Assembly (NCBI RefSeq): GCF_004331465.1 | Contig: NZ_SJKB01000014.1 | Span: 62,001 to 126,000 of the forward strand | DNA length: 64,000 nt | Reading direction: 5' to 3' | Source: Kribbella pittospori | GTDB lineage: Bacteria > Actinomycetota > Actinomycetes > Propionibacteriales > Kribbellaceae | Shown here: piece by piece, positions 19,916 to 27,788 of the stretch | How the letters are laid out: each line of letters begins with the position of its first letter | Numbering within the stretch: the stretch's first letter is position 1 | The notes under the pieces: generated by a model | The model's input: the letters and a program-made list of their open reading frames with translations, nothing else | What the model was told of the DNA's origin: nothing | Database searches by the model: none | Translations under genes and position numbers: made by a program

Positions 19916-21010
19916 ATGATTCCGGTGACGCTGCTGACAGGCATCAACGAGCCGTTCCGGGCGGCCGTGGCGGGCAATCTGCTGGCTGCCTCGGGCCTGG
20001 CGGGCGTGCTGGTCGAGTACGACGTCAGCGGTCTGGCCGGTGGATCGGTGGTCCGGATCGCGCGGACCGCGGCCGGGGTGATCGACCGCGAGGTGATCCG
20101 GATGGAGCACCCGTGCGTCTCCTGCGCGATGCGTGACTCGCTGGTCCCGCTGCTGGTCAGCATCGCGGCGGTCGACCGGTACGACGTCGCGATCGTGTCC
20201 GTCCCGGGTGCCGGGGACACCGAGGCGCTGGCCGCTGAGATCGCGCGGGACGCCGCCGGGGAACTGGAGATCGACGCGATCATCACGACGATCGACACGG
20301 TCAGTGTGGTCGGCGATCTGACCGGGGAGCGGTTGATCCAGGAGCGCGGCATCCCGACCGCCGCCGAGGACGGCCGGGCCATCGCCGAGGTGATCGTGCG
20401 TCAGTTGGAGTCCGCGGACGCCGCCGTACTGAGTGGCGACGGCGACACGGCTCGAGCGCTGGTACAGGCTGTCAACCCTCGGCTACTCATCCGGACCACG
20501 CCGGCTGGGCTGCTCGGCGTATGTCTGCATGATCCGGATCCGACGGAGCCTGGGTCGATCAGCGCGCCGTTGGAGGGCGGTCCGGTGCAGACCGTCGTCT
20601 GGCAGTCGGACCGGCCGTTCCACCCCGAGCGGCTGTACGACGCGTTGGAGGATCTGGTCGCCGGTACGGCGCGGGGCCGGGGGACCGTCTGGATCGCGAC
20701 GCAGCACCGCCACCGGCTCAGCTGGGACAGCTTCGGGACGAACATCGCGATCGGCGTGCTGGGTCCGTGGCTGGCTGATCTGCCGGCCGACCGGTGGTCC
20801 GCGGTCGGGCAGCAGCACCAGGCCCGCTCGGCGCTCGAGTGGAACGCCGAGCATGGCGACCGGGCGTCGTACTTGTCCTTCACCGGGATCGGTCTGGACG
20901 TGCGGGAATTACGGGAGCGCCTGGATGGTTGTGTCCTTCGTGCGGATGAACCGGTCCACCCCTTGACCGATCCGTTCGCCCCTTATCTGGAAGGAAGTGC
21001 GGCTGCATGA
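19916..21010 (+). CDS. COG0523-family zinc-starvation protein, Mrf-like
   Basis: A 364-residue protein of the CobW/COG0523 group. The usual Walker A motif GxxGxGKT at the N-terminus is missing (the segment reads LLTGINEPFRAAVAGN), and the metal motif CxCC appears as HPCVSCAMRD near residue 64. This combination matches the mycobacterial Zur-regulated protein Rv0106/Mrf, which links zinc loss to ribosome hibernation, rather than a metal-inserting GTPase. It overlaps rpmE2 by ATGA, so the two are translated together. Known: Zur regulons contain such genes. Inferred: the same role here. Confidence 0.8.
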   Translation: MIPVTLLTGINEPFRAAVAGNLLAASGLAGVLVEYDVSGLAGGSVVRIARTAAGVIDREVIRMEHPCVSCAMRDSLVPLLVSIAAVDRYDVAIVSVPGAGDTEALAAEIARDAAGELEIDAIITTIDTVSVVGDLTGERLIQERGIPTAAEDGRAIAEVIVRQLESADAAVLSGDGDTARALVQAVNPRLLIRTTPAGLLGVCLHDPDPTEPGSISAPLEGGPVQTVVWQSDRPFHPERLYDALEDLVAGTARGRGTVWIATQHRHRLSWDSFGTNIAIGVLGPWLADLPADRWSAVGQQHQARSALEWNAEHGDRASYLSFTGIGLDVRELRERLDGCVLRADEPVHPLTDPFAPYLEGSAAA

Positions 21011-21252
21011 AGAAGGACATCCACCCCGACTACCGCCGGGTCGTCTTCCGGGACAAGTCCGGCAACTTCAGCTTCCTCACCGGTTCGACGCGCGAGAGCA
21101 ACGAGACGGTCGAGTGGCACGACGGCAACACCTACCCGGTGGTCGACGTCGAGATCTCGTCCGCGACGCACCCGTTCTACACGGGCCAGCAGCGCGTGAT
21201 GGACACCCAGGGCCGGGTGGAGAAGTTCAGGAAGCGCTACGGCCAGAAGTAA
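21007..21252 (+). CDS. rpmE2: 50S ribosomal protein L31 type B, cysteine-free
   Basis: An 81-residue type B L31 beginning MKKDIHPDYRRVVFRDKSG and containing the conserved ATHPFYTGQQ and a C-terminal RVEKFRKRYG. The zinc-binding cysteines of type A are absent. It is coupled by ATGA overlap to the COG0523 gene and is therefore part of the Zur unit. A terminator follows. Confidence 0.94.
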   Translation: MKKDIHPDYRRVVFRDKSGNFSFLTGSTRESNETVEWHDGNTYPVVDVEISSATHPFYTGQQRVMDTQGRVEKFRKRYGQK

Positions 21253-21265
21253 CGCCGGCCTTCCC

Positions 21266-21297
21266 AGCCCGTCGCCTCACCGAGGCGGCGGGCTTTT
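21266..21297 (+). terminator. Rho-independent terminator of the zinc operon
   Basis: The arms AGCCCGTCGCCTC and GAGGCGGCGGGCT pair with one mismatch and are followed by TTTT, an unusually classical terminator for this GC-rich genome. Confidence 0.88.
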
Positions 21298-21310
21298 GCT
21301 TGCCGCTGGT

Positions 21311-21410
21311 GTGCACAAGGACAGGAGGTAGTCCCCCGGAAGCCCGCTCCGCCGAGCGGCGTGAGCGTGGTCGCGTTCTCCCGGGCGAGACACCTCCTGT
21401 CGTCGTGCAC
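21311..21410. ncRNA. Candidate structured RNA or leader before the lyase gene
   Basis: Two 19-base arms (GTGCAC-AAG-GACAGGAGGT at 21311-21329 and ACCTCCTGTC-GTC-GTGCAC at 21392-21410) pair except for a 3-base internal loop. The enclosed 62 bases contain a second perfect hairpin (CCGCTC-CGCC-GAGCGG at 21344-21359). The element is about 85 bases before the ammonia-lyase start. The left arm carries a Shine-Dalgarno-like AGGAGG that would be masked by pairing. No open frame fits. I do not recognise it as a known riboswitch. Confidence 0.4.
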
Positions 21411-21493
21411 GCACGTCTGCTGTCTCGGATCTCAGACGCTGACCTGCGCGCGGCGGCTGTCCCGAGAGCCGTGGGCGGTCTCACACTGGGCCC

Positions 21494-22915
21494 ATGGAAC
21501 CGGTGGAGGTGTCGGGTGCCGGGCTGACGCCGCTGGAGGCCGTCGCGCTCGCGCAGCGGCGGACGGTCGTGCGGTTGAGCGACGACGCCCGGAAGCGGAT
21601 GAGTGAGTCCGCGGCGGCGGTGATCGAGGTGGCCCGGCGGCGGCCGGTGTACGGGCGGACCACCGGGGTCGGCGCCAACCGGGACGTGCTGACCACGGAC
21701 CCCGAGCACGGCGCCCGGTTGCTCGGATCGCATTCCACCACCGGTACGACGTCGTACCCGAAGGACGTGGTCCGGCTCGGGCTGCTGATCCGGGTCAACC
21801 AGCTGGCGTCCGGTGGGTCCGGGCTCGATCCGGACGTCGCCGACGCGATCGTTGCCCTGCTCAACGATGGCGAACTGCCGGACCTGCATCGCGGCGGTGC
21901 GATCGGCACCGGGGATCTCGGCCCGCTGGCCGAACTCGGGCTTGCACTCGGCGAGGTCATCGACGGCACCAGCGCGCTGCCCCTCCTGTCCAGCAACGCG
22001 ATCACGCTGGCCGAGTGCTGTCTTGCGTACGTCGAGGCCTCCACGCTGATCAACGTCGTACCCCTCGTGGGGGCGTTGTCGCATGTCGCGCTCCGGGGCA
22101 ACGCCGAGGTGTACGACGTCCGCGTGCACGAGGCCCGCCCGCAACCTGGCCAGGTGCGCGTGGCCCGGCGGATGCGCGGACTGCTGGACGGCCTGCCGAT
22201 CCCGCCGGCCCGGATCCAGGACCCCTTCGGTTTGCGGGCCTTCGCTCAGGTGCTCGGCCCGGCCGTCGACCACGTCGATGCGCTAGGCAACAGCTTGCGG
22301 ATCGACATCAACGCGTCCGCGGAGAACCCGCTGGTGGCCGAGGACACCGTGCTGCACAACGGCAACTGGCACGCGATGCCGATCGCCCTCGCTCTCGACT
22401 CGCTCCGGCTCAGCCTGCACAGCGTCGCCACCCTGTCCACGTCGCGCGTCGCGAACCTGGTCGACCCGGAGTACACCGGGCTGAGCCGCTTCCTCGCCAG
22501 CGGTGCGGAGGCGAGCTCAGGCGTGATGATGATCGAGTACGTCGCCCACGACGCGTTGGCCGCGGTCCGGTCCGCAGCCCAGCCGGCGACCCTCGGTACG
22601 GCGACCTTGTCACGTGGAGCCGAACACCACGCCAGCTTCGCACCACAGGCCGCCGTACTCAGCGCTCAACTTCTCGACGCACTCCGGGAGGTGCTCGCCA
22701 GCGAACTCGTCACCGCCGTCCGCGCGATCCGCCTGGCCGGGCTGACACCCGAGGACCTCGCACCGGCGGCCGTCGGCCCGTGGCTGGCCGACGCGTTCAC
22801 CGCGCTCCCACCCGACCTCACCGACCGCTCTCTACGGGAGGACCTGGAGATCGCCCGCGGCCTGATGACCCAATGGGGCGACCGCCAGGTCGAACACCCC
22901 GCCGAATCAGGCTAG
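21494..22915 (+). CDS. Aromatic amino acid lyase homologue with altered MIO triad
   Basis: A 473-residue member of the HAL/PAL/TAL superfamily. The active-site tyrosine loop is recognisable as VYGRTTGVGANRD. The usual Ala-Ser-Gly that cyclises to the MIO cofactor is replaced by Gly138-Thr139-Gly140 in GGAIGTGDLGPLAELG. It is shorter than true HutH, which is encoded at 26225 with an intact triad, so this is not the histidine-degrading enzyme. It may be a divergent lyase, a mutase-like enzyme or a non-catalytic paralogue. Its stop codon overlaps the stop of the convergent SGNH gene in the sequence CTAG. Confidence 0.75.
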   Translation: MEPVEVSGAGLTPLEAVALAQRRTVVRLSDDARKRMSESAAAVIEVARRRPVYGRTTGVGANRDVLTTDPEHGARLLGSHSTTGTTSYPKDVVRLGLLIRVNQLASGGSGLDPDVADAIVALLNDGELPDLHRGGAIGTGDLGPLAELGLALGEVIDGTSALPLLSSNAITLAECCLAYVEASTLINVVPLVGALSHVALRGNAEVYDVRVHEARPQPGQVRVARRMRGLLDGLPIPPARIQDPFGLRAFAQVLGPAVDHVDALGNSLRIDINASAENPLVAEDTVLHNGNWHAMPIALALDSLRLSLHSVATLSTSRVANLVDPEYTGLSRFLASGAEASSGVMMIEYVAHDALAAVRSAAQPATLGTATLSRGAEHHASFAPQAAVLSAQLLDALREVLASELVTAVRAIRLAGLTPEDLAPAAVGPWLADAFTALPPDLTDRSLREDLEIARGLMTQWGDRQVEHPAESG

Positions 22916-24123
22916 AGCTGCCCGAGATCGAACGCCGCAGCCATCGCCTTGAACCCGTCGGCGTTCGGGTGCAGGTGATCGCCGACGTCGTACGCGGGCA
23001 GCATCTTCGTCGGCGCCGCTGGGTCCCGTACCGCCTTGTCGAAGTCGACGACGCCGTCGTACTCACCGGACGTGCGGATCCAGGTGTTCAGCGCCTGGCG
23101 GTCCGCCTCACCCGCGGGCGAGTAGTAGCCGGCACCTTCGTACGGCGTGAGCGTCGCACCGATCGCCTTCAGTCCGGCCTGGTGCGCCCGCTGGATGAAC
23201 TGCCGGTGCACCGCGATCAGGTCGGCCGGGTCGGTCGCCCCGAGGCTGCCGCCGATGTCGTTGATACCTTCCAGCAGGACCACGGTCCGTACGCCGGCCT
23301 GCGCGATCACGTCCCGGTCGAACCGCGCCAGCGTCGAGTCACCCGCCGTACCCGCGTTGCTGAGCAGACGGTTGCCGCTGATGCCGGCGTTCAGAACGCC
23401 GAGCTCGCGGGACGCCGGCTGGGCCAGCAGCCGGTCGGCCAGCTGGTCCGGGTACCGCAGATTCTGGTCGACCGGCGACACCACGCCGTCGGTGATCGAG
23501 TCGCCGAACAGCACCACCGAGCCGCGCACCCGGCTCTTCACGTCGACGCCCTCGATGATGTAGCGCGCGGCGCCCGGAATCGCCTGGTACTGCGAACCAT
23601 CGCCGGAGGTCTGGTCACCGGTGGCGGAGAACCCGGTCGCGAACCCGGCCGGATGCTGCGTGAGCGGACCGGTCGGGCCTGGGCAGTACGTGCTGATCAC
23701 CAGGTCGGTGTCCTCCGGTACGACGACGCGCACCGGATCGGACACCCACTCGGCGCCGACCGGGATCGTGACGGACGCGCGGCCGCCGAACAACACCGGG
23801 ACCAGCTTGCTCGGCTCGACTGTCGGCGTACCGGCAAGCTCGTCGGCCCGCGGAGTGACGGACGCCTTGCCGACGACGAGTGGAGACGTCCCGTAGACGT
23901 TCGACAACCGCAGCCGCAGCTCCGAACCCCCGACCGATACATGCGCCACCTGCCGCAACGTCGTATCCGTGACCCCGGTCGCCGACATCCCCGACGTACC
24001 CGGCGGAGTCACAGCGACCGACCAACTCCCAACCCAGTCCGCAGGAGCCCCGGCCGAAGCCGTAGGACCAACCGCAACAACAAGCAAAGCCACCGCAACC
24101 ACAAGCTGCTTGACGCGACGCAT
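22912..24123 (-). CDS. Secreted SGNH/GDSL hydrolase
   Basis: A 403-residue exported esterase-type protein. The signal peptide is RRVKQLVVAVALLVVAVG followed by ASA. The SGNH blocks are GDSITDG (block I serine), GISGNRLL (block II glycine), EGINDIGG (block III Asn) and DHLHPN (block V Asp-x-x-His). Family members remove acyl groups from carbohydrates or lipids. The ATG at 24123 follows GAAGGTGG; the open frame further upstream is ignored. It is a single gene, convergent with the lyase homologue. Confidence 0.88.
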   Translation of the reverse strand: MRRVKQLVVAVALLVVAVGPTASAGAPADWVGSWSVAVTPPGTSGMSATGVTDTTLRQVAHVSVGGSELRLRLSNVYGTSPLVVGKASVTPRADELAGTPTVEPSKLVPVLFGGRASVTIPVGAEWVSDPVRVVVPEDTDLVISTYCPGPTGPLTQHPAGFATGFSATGDQTSGDGSQYQAIPGAARYIIEGVDVKSRVRGSVVLFGDSITDGVVSPVDQNLRYPDQLADRLLAQPASRELGVLNAGISGNRLLSNAGTAGDSTLARFDRDVIAQAGVRTVVLLEGINDIGGSLGATDPADLIAVHRQFIQRAHQAGLKAIGATLTPYEGAGYYSPAGEADRQALNTWIRTSGEYDGVVDFDKAVRDPAAPTKMLPAYDVGDHLHPNADGFKAMAAAFDLGQL

Positions 24124-24240
24124 GAGACCACCTTCGTTTGGGCGGATACGTGAGGTGTTCCCCTCGATCTCACCCGCAGTCGCCAATCCCTCGCAACCGG
24201 TCATCGACGAACGGTCGAACCGCTGCGCTGGACGGAGAGG

Positions 24241-24999
24241 TCAGCCGTGGAGGCGGCGGGTTAGGGCTGTGGCGGCTTGGCGGATTCGGTGGGCCAGGAG
24301 GTGGCGTTCGGAGGGGGGTACGGCGTCTGTGCGGAAGGTGACGCTGATGGCGGCGGCTGGGTGGCCGGAGTGGTCGAGGGCGGCGCTGGCGACGGAGGCC
24401 AGACCAGGGGTGATGAAGGAGTCCTCGACCGCGTAGCCCTGGCGTTTCTCGTCGGCGAGGAGCCGGCGCAGTTGGGTGAGAGTCTGCGGCCCGTGGTCGG
24501 TTCGGCGTACGAAGCTCTCCGGGTTGGGGAAGAGCGCGCGGACCTGGGCCGGTGGGAGCTCGGCGAGCAGAGCGCGGCCGGAGGCGGTGAGAGTGGCTGG
24601 GAGACGTACGCCGACGTCCGTGACGAGGGTGACCGGACGGGGAGGCTGTTCCTTCAGCAGGTAGACGAGCTCCCGCCCGTGCAACACCCCGAGGTGCGCG
24701 GTCTGGCCGACCTCAGCCACGAGCTGGGCCAGCAGCGGACGCGCCAGCCGCTCAAGCGGATCGTGCCGCAGGTACGCCGACCCGATCTCGAACGCCGCCA
24801 CACCGAGCCCGTACCGCTTCTCCTCCGGCAGGTGCACGACGAAGCCCTCGTCGATCATTGCCCGCAGCAAGTGGTACGTCGACGAGCGCGGCAGGCCGAC
24901 CGCGGAGGCGATGCGCTCCATCGGCACCGGACCGGGCTGGGTGGCCAGGAACGTCAGCACCCGCAGAGTGCGGGTCGAGGCGGGAACGTTGCCGCTCAC
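24241..24999 (-). CDS. IclR-family regulator, probable hut repressor
   Basis: A 252-residue regulator with the IclR winged helix (ERIASAVGLPRSSTYHLLRA, about residues 28-47) and the GAF-like effector domain, including TASGRALLAELP and GYAVEDSFITPGLASVA. It is the only regulator in the histidine island. A 16-bp box lies 21 bases before its start and recurs, with two changes, before hutH, which supports control of hut plus self-control. The effector may be urocanate, as for hut repressors in general; that is inference. Confidence 0.9.
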   Translation of the reverse strand: MSGNVPASTRTLRVLTFLATQPGPVPMERIASAVGLPRSSTYHLLRAMIDEGFVVHLPEEKRYGLGVAAFEIGSAYLRHDPLERLARPLLAQLVAEVGQTAHLGVLHGRELVYLLKEQPPRPVTLVTDVGVRLPATLTASGRALLAELPPAQVRALFPNPESFVRRTDHGPQTLTQLRRLLADEKRQGYAVEDSFITPGLASVASAALDHSGHPAAAISVTFRTDAVPPSERHLLAHRIRQAATALTRRLHG

Positions 25000-25020
25000 A
25001 ACGGCAGGGTAACCGCCCAG

Positions 25021-25036
25021 GTCTCAGATTCCGGAC
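25021..25036. promoter_or_regulatory. Candidate IclR operator before iclR
   Basis: GTCTCAGATTCCGGAC matches the hutH-proximal box at 26146-26161 in 14 of 16 positions. It lies 21 bases upstream of the regulator start and overlaps the last codons of the small membrane-protein gene. Confidence 0.55.
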
Positions 25037-25218
25037 GATTGGTGCTTCTTGGCGCGGCTCCGCCTCAGCCAGAACCGCACTCCCTCGCCCCCGACCGCGA
25101 GCGCGAACAGTCCGCCGGCGATCGCCCAGTCGATGTCCTCGTCGGCCCCGGACAGCATGATCCCGACGCCGACCGACAGTACGGCGAAGAACAGCAGCGA
25201 GATCATCAGCCGGTTCAC
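25024..25218 (-). CDS. Small two-helix membrane protein
   Basis: A 64-residue protein starting at a GTG that overlaps the stop of the upstream acetyltransferase (GTGA). It has two hydrophobic helices (about residues 3-22 and 31-47) separated by an acidic GADEDID loop, and a basic C-terminal tail RRSRAKKH. The family is unknown. The tight overlap with the GNAT gene suggests co-translation and supports it as a real gene. Confidence 0.7.
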   Translation of the reverse strand: MNRLMISLLFFAVLSVGVGIMLSGADEDIDWAIAGGLFALAVGGEGVRFWLRRSRAKKHQSSGI

Positions 25219-26111
25219 AGCGTCTTCTCCGCGGTCCACGAGGCGCCCGTCACCCGGTAGCCGAGCCACTCGTTCACCGCGAGCATCGGCGCGTTGCCCG
25301 CGTCGTTCCCGGTGTGCGCGGTGACGAACCCCGCGTCCCGGGCGCGCGCCAGCGCGGTCGACTTCACCACCTTGGCCAGCCCACGTCCTCGCGCGGCCGG
25401 GATCGTGCCGGTCAGGTTCGACCAGAGCACCCGCCGGTCCGGATCCGCCGTCGTCGTCACGAACGACAACACGGTCTCGCCGTCGACCACCGCCACACTC
25501 AGATCGCGGCGCAGATCCGGGTGATCCCAGGCCGTCGCAAGCCATTCGTCGTACGGCGGTGAATCCGACAGGCCACTCGGATCGCCATCGGCGACGGCCA
25601 TCGAGGCGAGCCAGATCTGCCGCGGCTCCACCTGGTCGTAGTCGACAACCCGCAGGCCGTCGGGTGCGGGCAACGGCGCGGGTACGGCGCTCAGGTCGGC
25701 GCTGGAACGGCTCATCCGGCGACCGATGACGAAGCCGCGCTTGGTCGCGAACTCCTTCGACGCGTCGTCGTCGCTGACCACGATCAACAGAGATCCGGCA
25801 CCGGCGCGCACCGCCTCGGCGCCGATCGCGTCGGCCATCGCACTCCCGATGCCCTGCCGGCGCAGCTCCGGCGGCACGTGCACCGTGATCCGGACCCGCG
25901 GCTTCTCCTGCTCAGGATCGGGGAGGTACACGTTCCCGTAGCCGACCACGTCCGGTCCGTCGACGGCGATCAGCACGACCCTCGTCGAGCTGTTCCGTAG
26001 CCCGGTCTCGACCCCGCGGGCCGTCATCACCAATTGCGGCATCACAGCGGCCCAGACCCGGGCGATTCCTACCGCATCCCCCGGCCTCGCCGTCCGGATC
26101 TCGAACACCAT
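25215..26111 (-). CDS. Tandem GNAT acetyltransferase
   Basis: A 298-residue protein made of two GNAT domains. The first has the acetyl-CoA loop PPELRRQGIGSAM near residue 82; the second has IPAARGRGLAKVV near residue 245. Similar tandem proteins modify amino groups of antibiotics or metabolites, and mycothiol synthase has a tandem GNAT form, but nothing here identifies the substrate. The ATG at 26111 is 34 bases from the hut box, so its transcription may be affected by the hut regulator. Confidence 0.82.
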   Translation of the reverse strand: MVFEIRTARPGDAVGIARVWAAVMPQLVMTARGVETGLRNSSTRVVLIAVDGPDVVGYGNVYLPDPEQEKPRVRITVHVPPELRRQGIGSAMADAIGAEAVRAGAGSLLIVVSDDDASKEFATKRGFVIGRRMSRSSADLSAVPAPLPAPDGLRVVDYDQVEPRQIWLASMAVADGDPSGLSDSPPYDEWLATAWDHPDLRRDLSVAVVDGETVLSFVTTTADPDRRVLWSNLTGTIPAARGRGLAKVVKSTALARARDAGFVTAHTGNDAGNAPMLAVNEWLGYRVTGASWTAEKTL

Positions 26112-26145
26112 CCCTTGACTCTAGTGGGACGCGGGGTCCATGGAT

Positions 26146-26161
26146 GTCTCAGATTCGAGAC
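26146..26161. promoter_or_regulatory. Candidate IclR operator before hutH
   Basis: GTCTCAGATTCGAGAC, extended by flanking T and A into the inverted repeat TGTCTC-N6-GAGACA, lies 63 bases before hutH. It matches the box at 25021-25036 in 14 of 16 positions. A TTGACT at 26115-26120 may be the -35 element. Confidence 0.6.
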
Positions 26162-26224
26162 AGAAAGTGCACGGCGCTGCTGTCGGTTCGGAGTGCCGCG
26201 CGGTGCAATGAGCAGGTGAACGAC

Positions 26225-27772
26225 GTGAAGAACACAGCCGAGGTGATCGTCGGCACCGGACCGCTGGCACCCGCCGACGTCGTCGCGGTGGCGCGGTACG
26301 GCGCACGGGTACGGATCGACGACCAGGCGCTGGAAGAGATCGCGAAGTCGCGCGCGGCGATCGAGGCCCTGGCCCACGCGGACACTCCGCACTACGGCGT
26401 CTCGACCGGCTTCGGCGCGCTCGCGACCCGGCACATCGCGCCCGAGTTGCGAGCCCAGTTGCAGCGCAGCCTGATCCGGTCGCACGCGGCCGGCTCCGGA
26501 CCCGAGGTCGAGACCGAGGTCGTCCGGGCGCTCGCTCTGCTGCGCCTGTCCACCCTCGCCACCGGACGCACCGGCGTGAAGGTCGAGACAGCCCAGGCGT
26601 ACGCCGGTCTCCTCAACGCCCACCTGACTCCGGTGGTCCACGAGTACGGCAGCCTCGGCTGCTCCGGTGATCTCGCGCCGCTGTCCCACGTCGCGCTCGC
26701 GGTGATGGGTGAAGGCCCGGTGCGTGATGCCGAGGGCAACCTTCTCCCAGCAGGCGAGGCGCTGGCGGCGCACGGTCTGACACCGGTCGTGCTGGCGGAG
26801 AAGGAAGGCCTCGCGCTGATCAACGGCACGGACGGCATGCTCGGCATGCTGGTGCTTGCGCTGGCCGATCTCGACCGCCTGTTCAAGACCGCCGACATCG
26901 CCGCCGCGATGAGCGTCGAGGGACAGCTCGGCACCGACCGGGTGTTCGCCGAGGACCTGCAGGCGCTGCGACCGCACCCCGGCCAGGCCTTCGCCGCGGC
27001 CAACCTGCGCGCGATCCTCGCCGACAGTGCCATCGTCGCGAGCCATCGCGGCCCGGACTGCAACCGGGTCCAGGACGCCTACTCGCTGCGGTGCTCGCCG
27101 CAGGTGCACGGTGCGGCCCGGGACACCGCCGACCACGCCGCCACGGTCGCCGGCCGCGAACTCGCCGCCGCGATCGACAACCCGGTCGTCCTGCCCGACG
27201 GCCGGGTCGAGTCCAACGGCAACTTCCACGGCGCCCCGGTGGGCTACGTGCTCGACTTCCTCGCGATCGCCGTGGCGGACGTGGCCGGCATCAGCGAACG
27301 TCGTACCGATCGCTTCCTCGATGTCGCGCGCAACCACGGGCTGAACGCGTTCCTGGCCGACGATCCCGGTGTCGACAGCGGCCACATGATCGCGCAGTAC
27401 ACGCAGGCCGCGATCGTCTCCGAGCTGAAGCGGCTCGCCGTGCCGGCCAGTGTGGACTCGATCCCGAGCAGTGCGATGCAGGAGGACCACGTCTCGATGG
27501 GCTGGTCAGCCGCACGCAAGCTGCGCAAGGCGATCGACGGGCTCCAGCGGGTGCTCGCGATCGAGATCCTGACCGGCGCGCGGGCACTCGACCTGCGCGC
27601 GCCACTGACTCCGGCCCCGGCCACCGCCGCCGTCCGGTCCGCCCTGCGCGAGTACGTCGAAGGGCCGGGCACCGATCGCCATCTGGCCCCAGAACTCGAG
27701 CACTCCGTCCGCCTTGTTGCCGACGGCACCTACTTGTCCGTAGTCGAGGCCGTCACCGGCCCACTGAACTAG
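26225..27772 (+). CDS. hutH: Histidine ammonia-lyase
   Basis: HutH removes ammonia from L-histidine to give urocanate, the first step of the pathway. The 515-residue protein has the MIO triad Cys146-Ser147-Gly148 in GSLGCSGDLAPLSH, the tyrosine loop HYGVSTGFGALA, the QDAYSLRCSPQVHG block, and the late SIPSSAMQEDHVSMG motif. Cys-Ser-Gly in place of Ala-Ser-Gly is normal for actinobacterial HutH. The GTG at 26225 gives the family length and has AGGTGA upstream; the 27 extra codons from 26144 overlap the operator and are not expected to be translated. Confidence 0.95.
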   Translation: MKNTAEVIVGTGPLAPADVVAVARYGARVRIDDQALEEIAKSRAAIEALAHADTPHYGVSTGFGALATRHIAPELRAQLQRSLIRSHAAGSGPEVETEVVRALALLRLSTLATGRTGVKVETAQAYAGLLNAHLTPVVHEYGSLGCSGDLAPLSHVALAVMGEGPVRDAEGNLLPAGEALAAHGLTPVVLAEKEGLALINGTDGMLGMLVLALADLDRLFKTADIAAAMSVEGQLGTDRVFAEDLQALRPHPGQAFAAANLRAILADSAIVASHRGPDCNRVQDAYSLRCSPQVHGAARDTADHAATVAGRELAAAIDNPVVLPDGRVESNGNFHGAPVGYVLDFLAIAVADVAGISERRTDRFLDVARNHGLNAFLADDPGVDSGHMIAQYTQAAIVSELKRLAVPASVDSIPSSAMQEDHVSMGWSAARKLRKAIDGLQRVLAIEILTGARALDLRAPLTPAPATAAVRSALREYVEGPGTDRHLAPELEHSVRLVADGTYLSVVEAVTGPLN

Positions 27773-27788
27773 AAAGGCTGGATCACCC

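Noticed and set aside
21494..22915. Second hutH of the histidine pathway
   Set aside because: The MIO triad differs, the protein is shorter and it is not linked to the hut operon.
22015..24153. 712-codon plus-strand frame across the lyase and SGNH genes
   Set aside because: It crosses two convergent genes that both have complete family motifs.
25024..25545. 173-codon frame as one protein
   Set aside because: Only the last 64 codons look like protein; the upstream part is antiphase to the GNAT gene, and the GTGA overlap marks the real start.
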